DNA of 64,000 bases from Streptantibioticus parmotrematis (GTDB lineage Bacteria; Actinomycetota; Actinomycetes; Streptomycetales; Streptomycetaceae). The notes under the pieces are model-generated. The model was not told the DNA's origin and did no database searches. It saw only the letters and a list, made by a program, of their open reading frames with translations. The stretch is from assembly GCF_019890615.1 (NCBI RefSeq), contig NZ_JAINVZ010000017.1, positions 102,967-166,966 on the forward strand. The letters are read 5' to 3'. The first letter of the stretch is position 1. Each line of letters begins with the position of its first letter. Below, piece by piece: positions 43,618 to 52,302 of this stretch. The translations under genes were made by a program, and so were the position numbers.

Positions 43618-43658
43618 GCGTCCGGCCGTCGTCCCCACGAGGGCGGCGGCCGTACGAC

Positions 43659-43694
43659 GAGAGCGGGCCCCCGCGATCGCGGGGGCCCGCTCTC
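43659..43694. terminator. Perfect 36-bp palindromic terminator
   Basis: A continuous palindrome centred on GCGATCGC with arms GAGAGCGGGCCCCCGC gives a stem up to 16 bp with minimal loop, between the convergent DUF2795 and SseB-family genes. Confidence 0.88.
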
Positions 43695-43724
43695 ACGCCG
43701 GGCGTCGGGGAGGCCGCGGTCCCC

Positions 43725-44144
43725 TCAGGCGCCTCCGGCGAGGGAGGCGAGGGCGCGCACGCCCTGGCCCTGCACGGTGAGGGTGTCCGGCGTCCCGGCG
43801 TCGATGGACAGCGACAGGTCGTCGGCGGGCCAGCCCTGGCCCAGCAGCGACAGCCGCACCGTGCGGTAGCTGTGGATCTGCGGCAGGGCCTGGGTCAGCC
43901 GGTCCTCGGAGGTGAACACCGGGACCAGGCGGACGCCGTCGCTCTGCTCGTAGACGGGAAGGTGGATGCTGCCGGGCTCACCGTCGCCCTCGGGCCCCGG
44001 CAGGTCGTCGGGGACCGGCAGCAGCACGTCGCTGGCGGCGAGCGTGCCGAGGGCCACGACGTCGTCGCGGTCGGAGGCGAGCTGGTGCAGCGCCTGCTGG
44101 ACGACGGCGGGGTCGCCCTGCGCGCCCGGCGTGTTCTCGGTCAT
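43725..44144 (-). CDS. SseB family protein
   Basis: A 139-residue protein of the SseB (N-terminal) type: DVVALGTLAASDVLLPVPDD, then SIHLPVYEQSDGVRLVPVFTSEDRLTQALP, where the VPVFTS element is the family hallmark, and a C-terminal LSLSIDAGTPDTLTVQG. In actinomycetes these proteins are cytoplasmic and of unknown role; the link to type III secretion applies only to the founding enterobacterial member. It is transcribed away from the ketopantoate reductase gene. Confidence 0.82.
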   Translation of the reverse strand: MTENTPGAQGDPAVVQQALHQLASDRDDVVALGTLAASDVLLPVPDDLPGPEGDGEPGSIHLPVYEQSDGVRLVPVFTSEDRLTQALPQIHSYRTVRLSLLGQGWPADDLSLSIDAGTPDTLTVQGQGVRALASLAGGA

Positions 44145-44256
44145 GGTGTCCGTACCCTTCGTCGCGGGTTGGTCCGACGGTGACGCGGGGCGCCGTCCGC
44201 CGTGACGGTCGAACCCGCCGCGTACCCGGACGAGCGCGGCTCATGCCACCTGCCGT

Positions 44257-44288
44257 GTAAAGCTTGACGTGCGTAAAGCTCGACGTGC
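44257..44288. repeat. 16-bp tandem repeat in a divergent promoter region
   Basis: GTAAAGCTTGACGTGC (44257-44272) is followed directly by GTAAAGCTCGACGTGC (44273-44288), one mismatch. The pair sits in the 219-base gap between the SseB-family gene and the reductase gene, in an A/T-richer patch typical of promoters. Confidence 0.8.
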
Positions 44289-44363
44289 GGGGCGCCGCGC
44301 CCGCGGGCCCCTCGGCCACCGCCCCCTCGCGGCGGGCCGCACCGGCGTGAAAGTCTGCCCCCC

Positions 44364-45383
44364 ATGCGTTACGTGATCATCGGCGCCGGCGCGGTCGGCG
44401 CGACCATCGGCGGGCGGCTGTTCGCCGCGGGCCACGAGGCGGTGCTGGTCGCCCGCGGCGCGCACTACGAGGCGCTGCGCGAGGGCGGCCTGCGGCTGAC
44501 GACGCCCGACTTCGCGGCGACGCTGCCGGTGCCCGCGGCGGACGGCCCCGGGGCGGTCGCGTTGCGGCCGGACGACGTGCTGGTGCTGGCGGTCAAGACG
44601 CAGGACAGCGTGGCGGCGCTGGACGCCTGGGCGGCCTGTCCGGTCGAGGGCGGCGGCACGGCGGCGTCCCGGCTTCCGGTGCTGTGCGCGCAGAACGGCG
44701 TGGAGAACGAGCGGCTGGCGCTGCGCCGCTTCCGTACCGTCTACGGGGTGTGCGTCTGGCTTCCGGCGACGTTCCTGGAGCCGGGCGTGGTCGTGGCGTC
44801 GGCCGGGCCGCTGACCGGGATGCTGCACGTGGGCCGCTTCCCCGCGCCGCAGCCCGGCGCGTCGGACCCGCTCGCCGACCGGATCGCCGCCGACCTGGAG
44901 GGCGCGGGCTTCGGCGTGCCGCTGCCCCCGGACGTGATGCCGTGGAAGTACGCCAAACTGCTGGGCAACCTCGGCAACGCCCTGCAGGCGATCTGCGGCG
45001 TGTCGGACGATCCGGTGGCCCAGGAGCTGCTGGGGCGGGCGCGCGAGGAGGGGGCGCGGGCGCTGGACGCGGCGGGCATCGCGTACGTGGACGCGGCGGA
45101 GCAGCAGCGGGTGCGCGGCGACCTGGTGACCGTGCGGGAGATCGACGGGGTGCGCCGGCAGGGCGGTTCGTCGTGGCAGAGCCTGACGCGCGGCACGGGG
45201 TCGATCGAGGCGGACCACCTCAACGGTGAGGTGGTGCTGCTCGGGCGCGCGCATGGCGTGCGCACGCCCGTCAACGAGGTGTTGCAGCGAGTGGCCGGCG
45301 ACTTCGCGAGGGAACGCCGTCGGCCGGGTGAGCTGACGCCGGGTCAACTCATGGAGCTGGTGGGGCGGTTGCCGGGCGCCTGA
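44364..45383 (+). CDS. 2-dehydropantoate 2-reductase family protein (ApbA/PanE)
   Basis: A 339-residue NADPH-dependent reductase. The Rossmann motif MRYVIIGAGAVGATIGGRLFAAGHEAVLVARG begins at residue 1 (GxGxxG in IIGAGAVGA), followed by VLVLAVKTQDS and CAQNGVENE. The catalytic lysine is in DVMPWKYAKLLGNLGNAL near residue 195, and the C-terminal helical domain has SLTRGTGSIEADHLNGEVVLLGR. Members reduce ketopantoate to pantoate or act on related 2-keto acids. Start at ATG is unambiguous. Physiological substrate is not proven. Confidence 0.9.
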   Translation: MRYVIIGAGAVGATIGGRLFAAGHEAVLVARGAHYEALREGGLRLTTPDFAATLPVPAADGPGAVALRPDDVLVLAVKTQDSVAALDAWAACPVEGGGTAASRLPVLCAQNGVENERLALRRFRTVYGVCVWLPATFLEPGVVVASAGPLTGMLHVGRFPAPQPGASDPLADRIAADLEGAGFGVPLPPDVMPWKYAKLLGNLGNALQAICGVSDDPVAQELLGRAREEGARALDAAGIAYVDAAEQQRVRGDLVTVREIDGVRRQGGSSWQSLTRGTGSIEADHLNGEVVLLGRAHGVRTPVNEVLQRVAGDFARERRRPGELTPGQLMELVGRLPGA

Positions 45384-45408
45384 CCGCCGTCACGCGCACC
45401 GGCCGCGA

Positions 45409-46197
45409 TCACACGCCCGACTCGAAGACCGGCAGGTAGGCGCCGGACTGGCCGGAGGCCGTGGGGTGGTAGGAGTCGGAGATCGGCCAGGTCACCGAGT
45501 GCAGCCACTCGGAGGAGTCGCACAGTTCGTGGCCGGAGAAGGCGCCGCGCACGTCCTCGAAGGTGAAGTTGGAGTACTTGGCGACCTCCGCCGCGATCAC
45601 GCTGTCGAGCGTGTCGGAGCCCTGGTCGAGGGCGGTGTGGTCGGCCTGGCTCAGACCGACGCAGCTGGTCTTGGACAGGTCGTAGAACTCCGGGTAGCCG
45701 ATCACCACGACGTGGGCGTTGGGCGCCTTGGAGCGGATGTCGGAGTACAACGTGTCCAGGATCGCGGGCAGTTGGGTCTTCGCCTCGTTCTCGGCGCCCG
45801 CGACCGCGCTCTGACAGGTGCTGGTGGAGTCCAGCACGCAGGTCTCCATGACGTCGGAGAAGCCGACGTCATTGCCGCCGTCGGTGAGGCTGACCAGGGT
45901 GGTGCCGGAGTTGAGCGGGCCCATCTGGCTGCTCTCGATGTCGGGCGCGGTGGCCCCGGTGCAGGCCTCGAAGCTGAAGGAGCTGACGCCGGCCGCCTTG
46001 CTGTAGAGGTACGGGTAGGCGGCGGTGCTCTGGTCGCAGCTGTTGAGGTAGTCGCTGGTCGACCCGACTCCGGCGGAGTACGAGTCGCCGAGGGCGACGT
46101 AGTTGACGCCGCTCGCCTGGGCGGGGGCGCCGCCGAGGGTGATCGCGGCGCCTGCCGCGAGGGAGACGGCGGCGGCGAGCAGGGCGGATCTGCGCAC
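45409..46197 (-). CDS. Secreted SGNH/GDSL hydrolase
   Basis: A 262-residue exported esterase/lipase similar to the streptomycete lipase group. Signal peptide RRSALLAAAVSLAAGAAITL, then block I NYVALGDSYSAGVGS with nucleophile Ser39, block III GGNDVGFSD, and block V SDSYHPTASGQ with the catalytic Asp/His. Six cysteines in the mature protein suggest three disulfides, as in related enzymes. It hydrolyses ester bonds outside the cell. The stop lies 25 bases from the convergent reductase gene; the upstream gap contains its promoter. Confidence 0.92.
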   Translation of the reverse strand: MRRSALLAAAVSLAAGAAITLGGAPAQASGVNYVALGDSYSAGVGSTSDYLNSCDQSTAAYPYLYSKAAGVSSFSFEACTGATAPDIESSQMGPLNSGTTLVSLTDGGNDVGFSDVMETCVLDSTSTCQSAVAGAENEAKTQLPAILDTLYSDIRSKAPNAHVVVIGYPEFYDLSKTSCVGLSQADHTALDQGSDTLDSVIAAEVAKYSNFTFEDVRGAFSGHELCDSSEWLHSVTWPISDSYHPTASGQSGAYLPVFESGV

Positions 46198-46385
46198 GGT
46201 TCCTCCACGTGGGGTGTGCGGAAGAGCTGGGGGGCTGCTACTCGCGGGTAGTCGCGAGCGCTACGCAGAGGTAAGCGCATACCGGTAACCCGGTATAGAG
46301 CCGTGCAACAGGATTCGCCTGAAATGGCTAACTGTTTACTTGTCGTGTACGCGTCGGACACTCTTTTCACCGGAGTCCCACAGAC

Positions 46386-46431
46386 AACGGCGGCCGGCCC
46401 ACGGACCGAAGCCCGCGAACCGGCCGCCGTT
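46386..46431 (-). terminator. Terminator after the GH92 gene
   Basis: AACGGCGGCCGG and CCGGCCGCCGTT form a perfect 12-bp stem with a 22-base loop, about 20 bases downstream of the GH92 stop on the minus strand. Confidence 0.75.
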
Positions 46432-46451
46432 CAGGGCGATCGGACGGTGTG

Positions 46452-49400
46452 TCAGCTACCGAAGCCGAAGGCGAACAGGTGCGCCGTGCCGCCGGTCGTC
46501 GTCGGCAGCGTGATGGAGGCGACCTGCTTGCCCGCGGTCAGCGGGACCTCGGTGGAGAAGACGTAGGTCTTCACCGCGTCCTGCCCGCCGGTGTGGGTGT
46601 CGCGGTAGGGCGTGGTCACCGCGACGGTGTCCCCCGCGACCGGCTGGTCGGCCCCGGCGCCCAGCGTCCAGTCGGAGAACCCGACCGTCGCCTTGGAGGT
46701 GCTGCCGTCGGTGTAGGTGACGGTCAGCGTGCCGGTGGCACCGCTCGCGTCGGCGTTGGTGGCCGCGCCCAGCAGACCCAGCGTGCCGCCCGAGGTGCCG
46801 GACGGCGCCGGGATGGTCTGCCCGGCCATCTCGATGTTGTCCAGGCCGCCGTGACCGGAGGCGGGCCAGGTGTACGTGATGCCGTCCACCGTGACCTTCG
46901 CGCCCGGGCTCACGCCTTGCGTGGCGAGCGCGTTGGCGCTGTACGCCCAGCCCCCGCCGTCGAAGCCGCCGCTGAACGTGGTGCCGTCCGCGTACACGCC
47001 CTGGCCGGTGTAGTACGGCCACAGCTCGGTCGGCTGCGCCACCGACACCCGCAGTACCGCGTTGCCCAGGTCGGCACCGGTGGAGGAGGTCAGGGCGAAG
47101 GTCAACGGGTAGACACCCTCGGTGCCGCCCGCGGCCACCTGCACCTGCTGCTGCGCCTTGCCGTCGGCCGGTACGGTCAGCGAGCCGGTGGCGTCCGGCA
47201 CGGTGATGCCGGAGGGCGTCTGCGCCGACCACTTGACGGTGACCGGGCTGTCACCGATGTTCGCCAGCGTCAGCGTGGCGGTGCCGGTGGTGTCCGGGGC
47301 GATCACCAGGCCGGCGCCCGAGGGGCCCGCGGAGGCGAACACACCGTGCTGGCCCGTGGTGTCGGACGGCGGCACGGAGGACGGCGAGGCGGCCCAGGAG
47401 GTGTCGGGCTGCGTGCCGAGGGTGTAGTCGAGCGTGGTGGTGCCCCTGGCCCGCGAGCCGGAGCCCTCCAGCTGGGAGTAGGTCAGCCACGAGTCGTTCC
47501 ACGCCTTGCCGTTGACCGACATCGCCTGCACGTAGGGCGCGCCGGGCGCCGCCTGCGGGGCGTTGATCCGCAGGGTGTGGCCGTTGCCCAGGGTGACCTG
47601 CGCGGCGGGGAAGGCGGGGCTGCCCAGCGCCAGGGTGTCGGTGCCCGGGGTCTCCGGGTACATGCCCAGCTCCGACCAGACGTACCAGGAGCTCATCGCG
47701 CCGAGGTCGTCGTTGCCGAACGAGCCCACGGGTGCGTTGAAGTACAGCTCCTGCTGCGCCTCCCGGACGACCTCCTGGGTCTTCCACGGCTGCGCGAGGT
47801 AGTCGTACTCCCAGGGGATCTCCAGGCTGGGCTCGTTGCTGAGGTTGGCGTTGGTGCTGCCGGGGTCCGTCAGGTTCGACAACAGGCTGTCGAGGTACGA
47901 GGAGTACGCCTGCGTGCCGCCGCGTGCGGCGATCAGCGACTTGAGGTTGAACGGCACCATCGGGGTGTACTGCGCCGAGGTGCCCTCCACGAAGCCGTTG
48001 GAGGTGCCGGGGGTGAAGCCGGCCGCGAACTCGCCGTCGGAGTCCTTGGCCTGCAGGTAGCCGGTCTGCGGGTTGAAGACGTTCTCCCAGTCCTGCGCAC
48101 GGGTGGCGAACTGGTCGTAGACGCTCTTCTTGCCCAGCGAGTCGGCGAGCGAGGCGATGGCGTAGTCGGCCGAGTCGTACTCCAGTTGCGTGGAGACCGG
48201 GCCGTAGAAGTTGCAGCATCCGTAGGTGGCGTCGATGGGCAGGTAGCCCTTGGCGTCGCGCACCGACTCACCGGGGCGGATGTTGCTCGCCTTGGTGGCC
48301 TCGTGGACCATCGCGTCCAGCGCGTGCGAGGCGTTGAAGTTCCGCGCCCCGAAGGCGTAGGCGTCGGCGATGATGCCGTCGGCCGGGTCGCCGACCATCA
48401 CGTAGCTCTCGCCGTTGTTCTGCGCCCACTTGGGCAACTGGCCGGTCTGGTCGTAGCCGTTGACCATCGAGGTGACGACGTCACCGGCGACGGAGGGGTC
48501 GACGGTGGCCATCAGCTGGGTCTGCGAGCGGTAGGTGTCCCAGCCGGAGTAGTTGGCGTACTGGGCGTGCTGACCCTTGGTCAGTTTGTGGATCTGGTCG
48601 TCCATCCCCATGTACTGACCGTTCTCGTCCGAGAACACGTTGGGGTGCAGCAGTGCGTGGTACAGGGCGGTGTAGAACTGCACCTGCTGGTCGTGGCTGC
48701 CGCCGCCGACCCGGACGCGGTCGAAGAGCTTGTTCCACGCGTCGTGGTTGGCCTGCCGCATCGCGTCGAAGTCGAACCCCCTGACCTCCTTGGAGAGGTT
48801 GAGCTTGGCGTTCGCGTCGGAGGTGTACGAGATGCCGACCGCGGCGGTGACGGTCTTGCCCGAGTCGCCGCCGAACGTCAGGTACATCCCGTTGGCGCCG
48901 GTGACCGGCGGGCCGGAGGCGGCGTCGCGGTTCTCGCCCTTGCCCTGGCTCTCGCCGTGCACGGTGGGCGACGGCTGGGAGGGCACGGTGAAGTGCTTCT
49001 CCTGGTGCGGCGCGGCCGGGCGGGTGCGCAACTGCTGCTGCGGGCGGCCGAGTTGCAGCGACTTGGCGTTCTGGTTGATCGTGCTGCCGGTCCAGGTGCC
49101 GCTGGCGGTGATGGGCTGGTTGAACTTGATGTCGAAGTGGAGCGTGTAGGTGTTGTCGGCGCCGCAGAAGTGGCCGCTGTCGACCGCGCCGATCACCTCG
49201 TGGTCGTTGACCACCTGGGCGCGGGTGCCGTCGATCTGCGTGGCGCCGCCGCTGAGCTTGAGCAGCAGGTTGGCGTCGCTGCCGGAGGGGAAGGTGAAGC
49301 GGCCGAGCCCGGCGCGGGTGGTCGTCGTCAACTCCGTGGTGGTGCCGGAGGAGTCGGTGACGCCGTAGTAGCCGATGCCGGTCTGCTCGTCGTCGTGGCT

Positions 49401-49820
49401 GAAGCCGACGGAGGTGCTGCCCAGGTCGCCGGTCAGGACGCCCGTCCAGGGCAGGAGCGGGACGTCGCCGCCCGCGCTGCACCCGGGCCCGGACAGGTGG
49501 GTGAGGCTGAAGCCGGAGAGCTTGCTGTCCTTGTACTCGTAACCGCCGCCGTACGCGCGGTCCGGTGTGGTGTCGGGGCCCCACTGGAGCATGCCGAAGG
49601 GCATGTCGGGGCCGGGGAAGGTGTCCACCGCGCCGGAGGTCCCGATGAGCGGATTGACCAGTGAGGCGGGGTCGTTGACGAACGCGGTGGCCGCGGACGC
49701 GCCCGCGGCGCCGAGCGCCTGGAGCGGCAGTACCGCCATGCCCAGCACGGACAGGACGGCCACGCGTCTGCGGAACCGGTTGCGGAAGATTGGCGCGAGA
49801 CTGCGCCGTTGTCTTGCCAT
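46452..49820 (-). CDS. Secreted GH92 alpha-mannosidase
   Basis: A 1122-residue exported glycoside hydrolase. A signal peptide (VAVLSVLGMAVLPLQALG) is followed by the GH92 N-terminal domain: LVNPLIGTSGAVDTFPGPDM, GGGYEYKDSKLSGFSLTHLSG. The catalytic domain shows YGCCNFYGPVSTQLEYDSAD and GNDDLGAMSSWYVWSELGMYP. GH92 enzymes are calcium-dependent exo-alpha-mannosidases. Residues ~850-960 form a NEW3-like sandwich, and the last ~180 a beta-rich accessory domain (LWPYYTGQGVYADGTTFSGG). ATG 49820 has GGAGG upstream. LacI-type operators lie 70-115 bases upstream. Confidence 0.93.
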   Translation of the reverse strand: MARQRRSLAPIFRNRFRRRVAVLSVLGMAVLPLQALGAAGASAATAFVNDPASLVNPLIGTSGAVDTFPGPDMPFGMLQWGPDTTPDRAYGGGYEYKDSKLSGFSLTHLSGPGCSAGGDVPLLPWTGVLTGDLGSTSVGFSHDDEQTGIGYYGVTDSSGTTTELTTTTRAGLGRFTFPSGSDANLLLKLSGGATQIDGTRAQVVNDHEVIGAVDSGHFCGADNTYTLHFDIKFNQPITASGTWTGSTINQNAKSLQLGRPQQQLRTRPAAPHQEKHFTVPSQPSPTVHGESQGKGENRDAASGPPVTGANGMYLTFGGDSGKTVTAAVGISYTSDANAKLNLSKEVRGFDFDAMRQANHDAWNKLFDRVRVGGGSHDQQVQFYTALYHALLHPNVFSDENGQYMGMDDQIHKLTKGQHAQYANYSGWDTYRSQTQLMATVDPSVAGDVVTSMVNGYDQTGQLPKWAQNNGESYVMVGDPADGIIADAYAFGARNFNASHALDAMVHEATKASNIRPGESVRDAKGYLPIDATYGCCNFYGPVSTQLEYDSADYAIASLADSLGKKSVYDQFATRAQDWENVFNPQTGYLQAKDSDGEFAAGFTPGTSNGFVEGTSAQYTPMVPFNLKSLIAARGGTQAYSSYLDSLLSNLTDPGSTNANLSNEPSLEIPWEYDYLAQPWKTQEVVREAQQELYFNAPVGSFGNDDLGAMSSWYVWSELGMYPETPGTDTLALGSPAFPAAQVTLGNGHTLRINAPQAAPGAPYVQAMSVNGKAWNDSWLTYSQLEGSGSRARGTTTLDYTLGTQPDTSWAASPSSVPPSDTTGQHGVFASAGPSGAGLVIAPDTTGTATLTLANIGDSPVTVKWSAQTPSGITVPDATGSLTVPADGKAQQQVQVAAGGTEGVYPLTFALTSSTGADLGNAVLRVSVAQPTELWPYYTGQGVYADGTTFSGGFDGGGWAYSANALATQGVSPGAKVTVDGITYTWPASGHGGLDNIEMAGQTIPAPSGTSGGTLGLLGAATNADASGATGTLTVTYTDGSTSKATVGFSDWTLGAGADQPVAGDTVAVTTPYRDTHTGGQDAVKTYVFSTEVPLTAGKQVASITLPTTTGGTAHLFAFGFGS

Positions 49821-49892
49821 CACGTGCCTCCACGGCGGGTGTTGAGACTTCACGGATGACGTGCGGGGTGTGCGTCGCCGCACAGCACGACC

Positions 49893-49933
49893 GACAACGT
49901 TGTCTTATTATCTGATGGCCTGACAACGTTGCC
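49893..49933. promoter_or_regulatory. Paired LacI-family operators upstream of GH92 gene
   Basis: A perfect palindrome GACAACGTTGTC (49893-49904) and a second copy GACAACGTTGCC (49922-49933, one mismatch) have centres 29 bp apart, about three helical turns. A central CG and AACGTT core are typical of LacI-family sites. The intervening DNA is A/T-rich and probably contains the promoter. Confidence 0.75.
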
Positions 49934-50118
49934 AGTGCGTACGAGGGAAGAGTCAAACGCCCGCTTGACGCCATGTCAACACCCGCAACACGCCACCCCG
50001 CCACCCAGGCCCGCCCCATGCCCCTCAGGGGTGACCCGTCCCGCCGGACCCGTAACCTCGCGATGGGCCCGGGCGTTTGGCACGGGTCCGGCGGTCGCCG
50101 CGTTCCTGCCGGGGCCGC

Positions 50119-52122
50119 TCAGGTGGCCGGACGCATCCTGAAGTCGTACGTCGCGGGCAGCGGATGCTCCCGGCGGGCCCGCTCGCGCACCGACCCGGTC
50201 ACCGGGCCGCCGTCCGCCACCAGGGCCAGGGCTATCGCGTCCCACGTCTCGTGCAACGACTCCTCGCCCTCCCGCAGGTCCTCCACCTCGAACCCCTCGT
50301 CGAACACCGCCCGCGCGTCACGGGCCCGCCCCAGCGCCAGCAGCACCCGGGCCGCGAGCAACCGCATCCGGCCACGCTCCCGGTCGGCGGGCCGCAGCGC
50401 CTCCAGCACCCGCTGCGCCTCGTCGGCCCGGCCCGCGGCGAGCAGCGCGGGCACCGCTTCCCGGGCCAGCGCGGCGCCCGCCCGGTCGCCCGCCTCGGCC
50501 GCGAGCCGGAACGCGGCGGCGTGGCGGTCGGCGGCGCGGTGCGCGTGACCGGCCTCGGCGTCCGCCACGGCCAGGCAGCGCAGCGTCCACCACGTCTCGG
50601 CGTGCCGCAGCGACCGCTCCCAGCTGCGCACCGCCTGGGCGCGGTCGCCCGCGTGCCACTGGGCGACGCCGAGGTGGTACTCGGTCAGCGGTCCGGCCTC
50701 GGCCGCCTCCAGCAGCTCGCGCCAGTGCGGGGCGACGAGGGTGGGGCCGGGCGCGGCGGGCCGCCCCGGCGAAGATTCCGGGAAGGTGCCGGTGTGCAGC
50801 AGCCGTTCCCACGGCCGCTGTTCCTCGCCCAGCAGGGCCGTCTCGAACGGCGTGCCGGGCAGCTCGAAGCCGTCGTGCAGCACTTCCAGCGCGCCCCAGC
50901 CGGATCCGGTGGCCAGGACCTCCTTGGGCTCGACGTCCGCCTGCGGCAGCCAGGCCGCGTGCGCGGCGTCCACCTCGGCGCCCGGCAGCGCGGCCTCCAG
51001 CGCGTCCCCGGCCGCCGCGCGCGCCGCCGTCCAGTCGGTGCCGTGCACCGCGGCCGGGTCGGCGGCCAGCGGGCCGTACGCCTCCAGCCAGGACAGTTCG
51101 GCGCCGCCCTCCAGGTGGACGTACTCGCGCTGTGTCGGGGCCAGGCCCGCCTGGATCTCCGCGTAGCCGCCGGTGCCGGGCTCGGTCAGCCACTCCTGCC
51201 AGCGCCGTCCGCCGGGTCCGGTGCCCCACACGAACAGCTTGCGTCCGCGCAGTGCCGCGGTGGACGTCTGGACGAGGCCGCGCCCGTCGGCGTCGAGGGC
51301 GGCGATCCAGGGGCGGGCGGCGGCGGGGACGTCGTAGAAGCAGTCGGCGGCGTGGAGCGAGCGCGTGGGGTACGTGATGTCGGTGCCCCCGTCGCGCGGC
51401 AGATCGACGCGGCGGGTGCCGTGGTGGTCGCCGCACCGCAGGGCGTGGTCGGCCGGGGCCAGCACGCGCAGCCCCTCGGTCTCGGGCACGGCGGCGTTGG
51501 ACCACCAGTAGGCGGGCACGGTGTGCTGGTGCGGATTGCGCACGCGGACGCCGACGTACAGGAAGTCGGAGCCGTCCGGCAGCCACAGGTCCACCTGGAA
51601 CGGCAGGTCGCGCAGCCGTTCCCACTCCCACAGCCGCAGCATCTCGCCGCCGTCCGGCGCCGGGACCCGGGCGGCGTGGACGGGGGCGCAGGTCAGCGTG
51701 GTGTGACCGGTGGCGCCGCTGTTCCACTCGATGCCGCCGGAGCACCAGGCACCGGCCAGGCCGAAGTCGGCGGGCTGCACGACCGGGTTGCGGTGGAGCA
51801 GTTCGCGGCCGCTGGGCTTGTGAAGCAGGGAGTGGACGCGTCCGCCGAGAGCGGGCAGCACGGTGACGCGCAGCCGGTCGTTCTCGACCACCAGGGCGTC
51901 GAACTCGGTGGCCACCCTGCGCCGCCCGTACGCGTCGAGGCGGCGTACCGGCAGCAGCGTGCGCGGCGCGTCCGGGTCGTGCGGCGTCGTCCGGTCGCCG
52001 CTCGCGCCCGGCCCGTCCGGTCCTGACACGTCGTCGGGGGCGAGCAGCGCGGGCAGCGGGTTCTCCGGCCCGATGGGAGCGGCGGGGAGGGTGATGCGCG
52101 TGCGTCGCACGGTGGTGGCCAA
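50119..52122 (-). CDS. DUF5107 / tetratricopeptide-repeat protein
   Basis: A 667-residue cytoplasmic protein. The first ~370 residues form a galactose-mutarotase-like beta-sandwich domain of the DUF5107 type: VLPALGGRVHSLLHKPSGRELLHRNPV, GGIEWNSGATGHT, WEWERLRDLPFQVDLWLP. The second half is a TPR solenoid (EYHLGVAQWHAGDRAQAVRSWERSL, repeated degenerate motifs). TTG 52122 is used, preceded by GAGAGGGG; a GTG at 52110 is an alternative. DUF5107 proteins accompany sugar-utilisation loci. Position between GH92 and GH47 genes suggests a role in handling mannosides; function unproven. Confidence 0.82.
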   Translation of the reverse strand: MATTVRRTRITLPAAPIGPENPLPALLAPDDVSGPDGPGASGDRTTPHDPDAPRTLLPVRRLDAYGRRRVATEFDALVVENDRLRVTVLPALGGRVHSLLHKPSGRELLHRNPVVQPADFGLAGAWCSGGIEWNSGATGHTTLTCAPVHAARVPAPDGGEMLRLWEWERLRDLPFQVDLWLPDGSDFLYVGVRVRNPHQHTVPAYWWSNAAVPETEGLRVLAPADHALRCGDHHGTRRVDLPRDGGTDITYPTRSLHAADCFYDVPAAARPWIAALDADGRGLVQTSTAALRGRKLFVWGTGPGGRRWQEWLTEPGTGGYAEIQAGLAPTQREYVHLEGGAELSWLEAYGPLAADPAAVHGTDWTAARAAAGDALEAALPGAEVDAAHAAWLPQADVEPKEVLATGSGWGALEVLHDGFELPGTPFETALLGEEQRPWERLLHTGTFPESSPGRPAAPGPTLVAPHWRELLEAAEAGPLTEYHLGVAQWHAGDRAQAVRSWERSLRHAETWWTLRCLAVADAEAGHAHRAADRHAAAFRLAAEAGDRAGAALAREAVPALLAAGRADEAQRVLEALRPADRERGRMRLLAARVLLALGRARDARAVFDEGFEVEDLREGEESLHETWDAIALALVADGGPVTGSVRERARREHPLPATYDFRMRPAT

Positions 52123-52302
52123 GGCTGCCCCTCTCTCTGGCGGGTGCGCCGCCCTTCCGCCCGCGGCGGCGCACCCTCCATCGAACCCCCGCGCCCGCCA
52201 CGGTGACCAGCGCTTTCCACACACCCGCCGAGTCCTTGACGCAATCAGGACGTAACAGGCCGTCGGGTCACCCCATGTGCTCGCGCGGCGCGGGCGGCGG
52301 CC

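Noticed and set aside
46449..49664. 1071-codon + strand frame opposite the GH92 gene
   Set aside because: Composition is Val/Gly/Arg-rich with no domain, and the minus strand has a clear GH92 protein.
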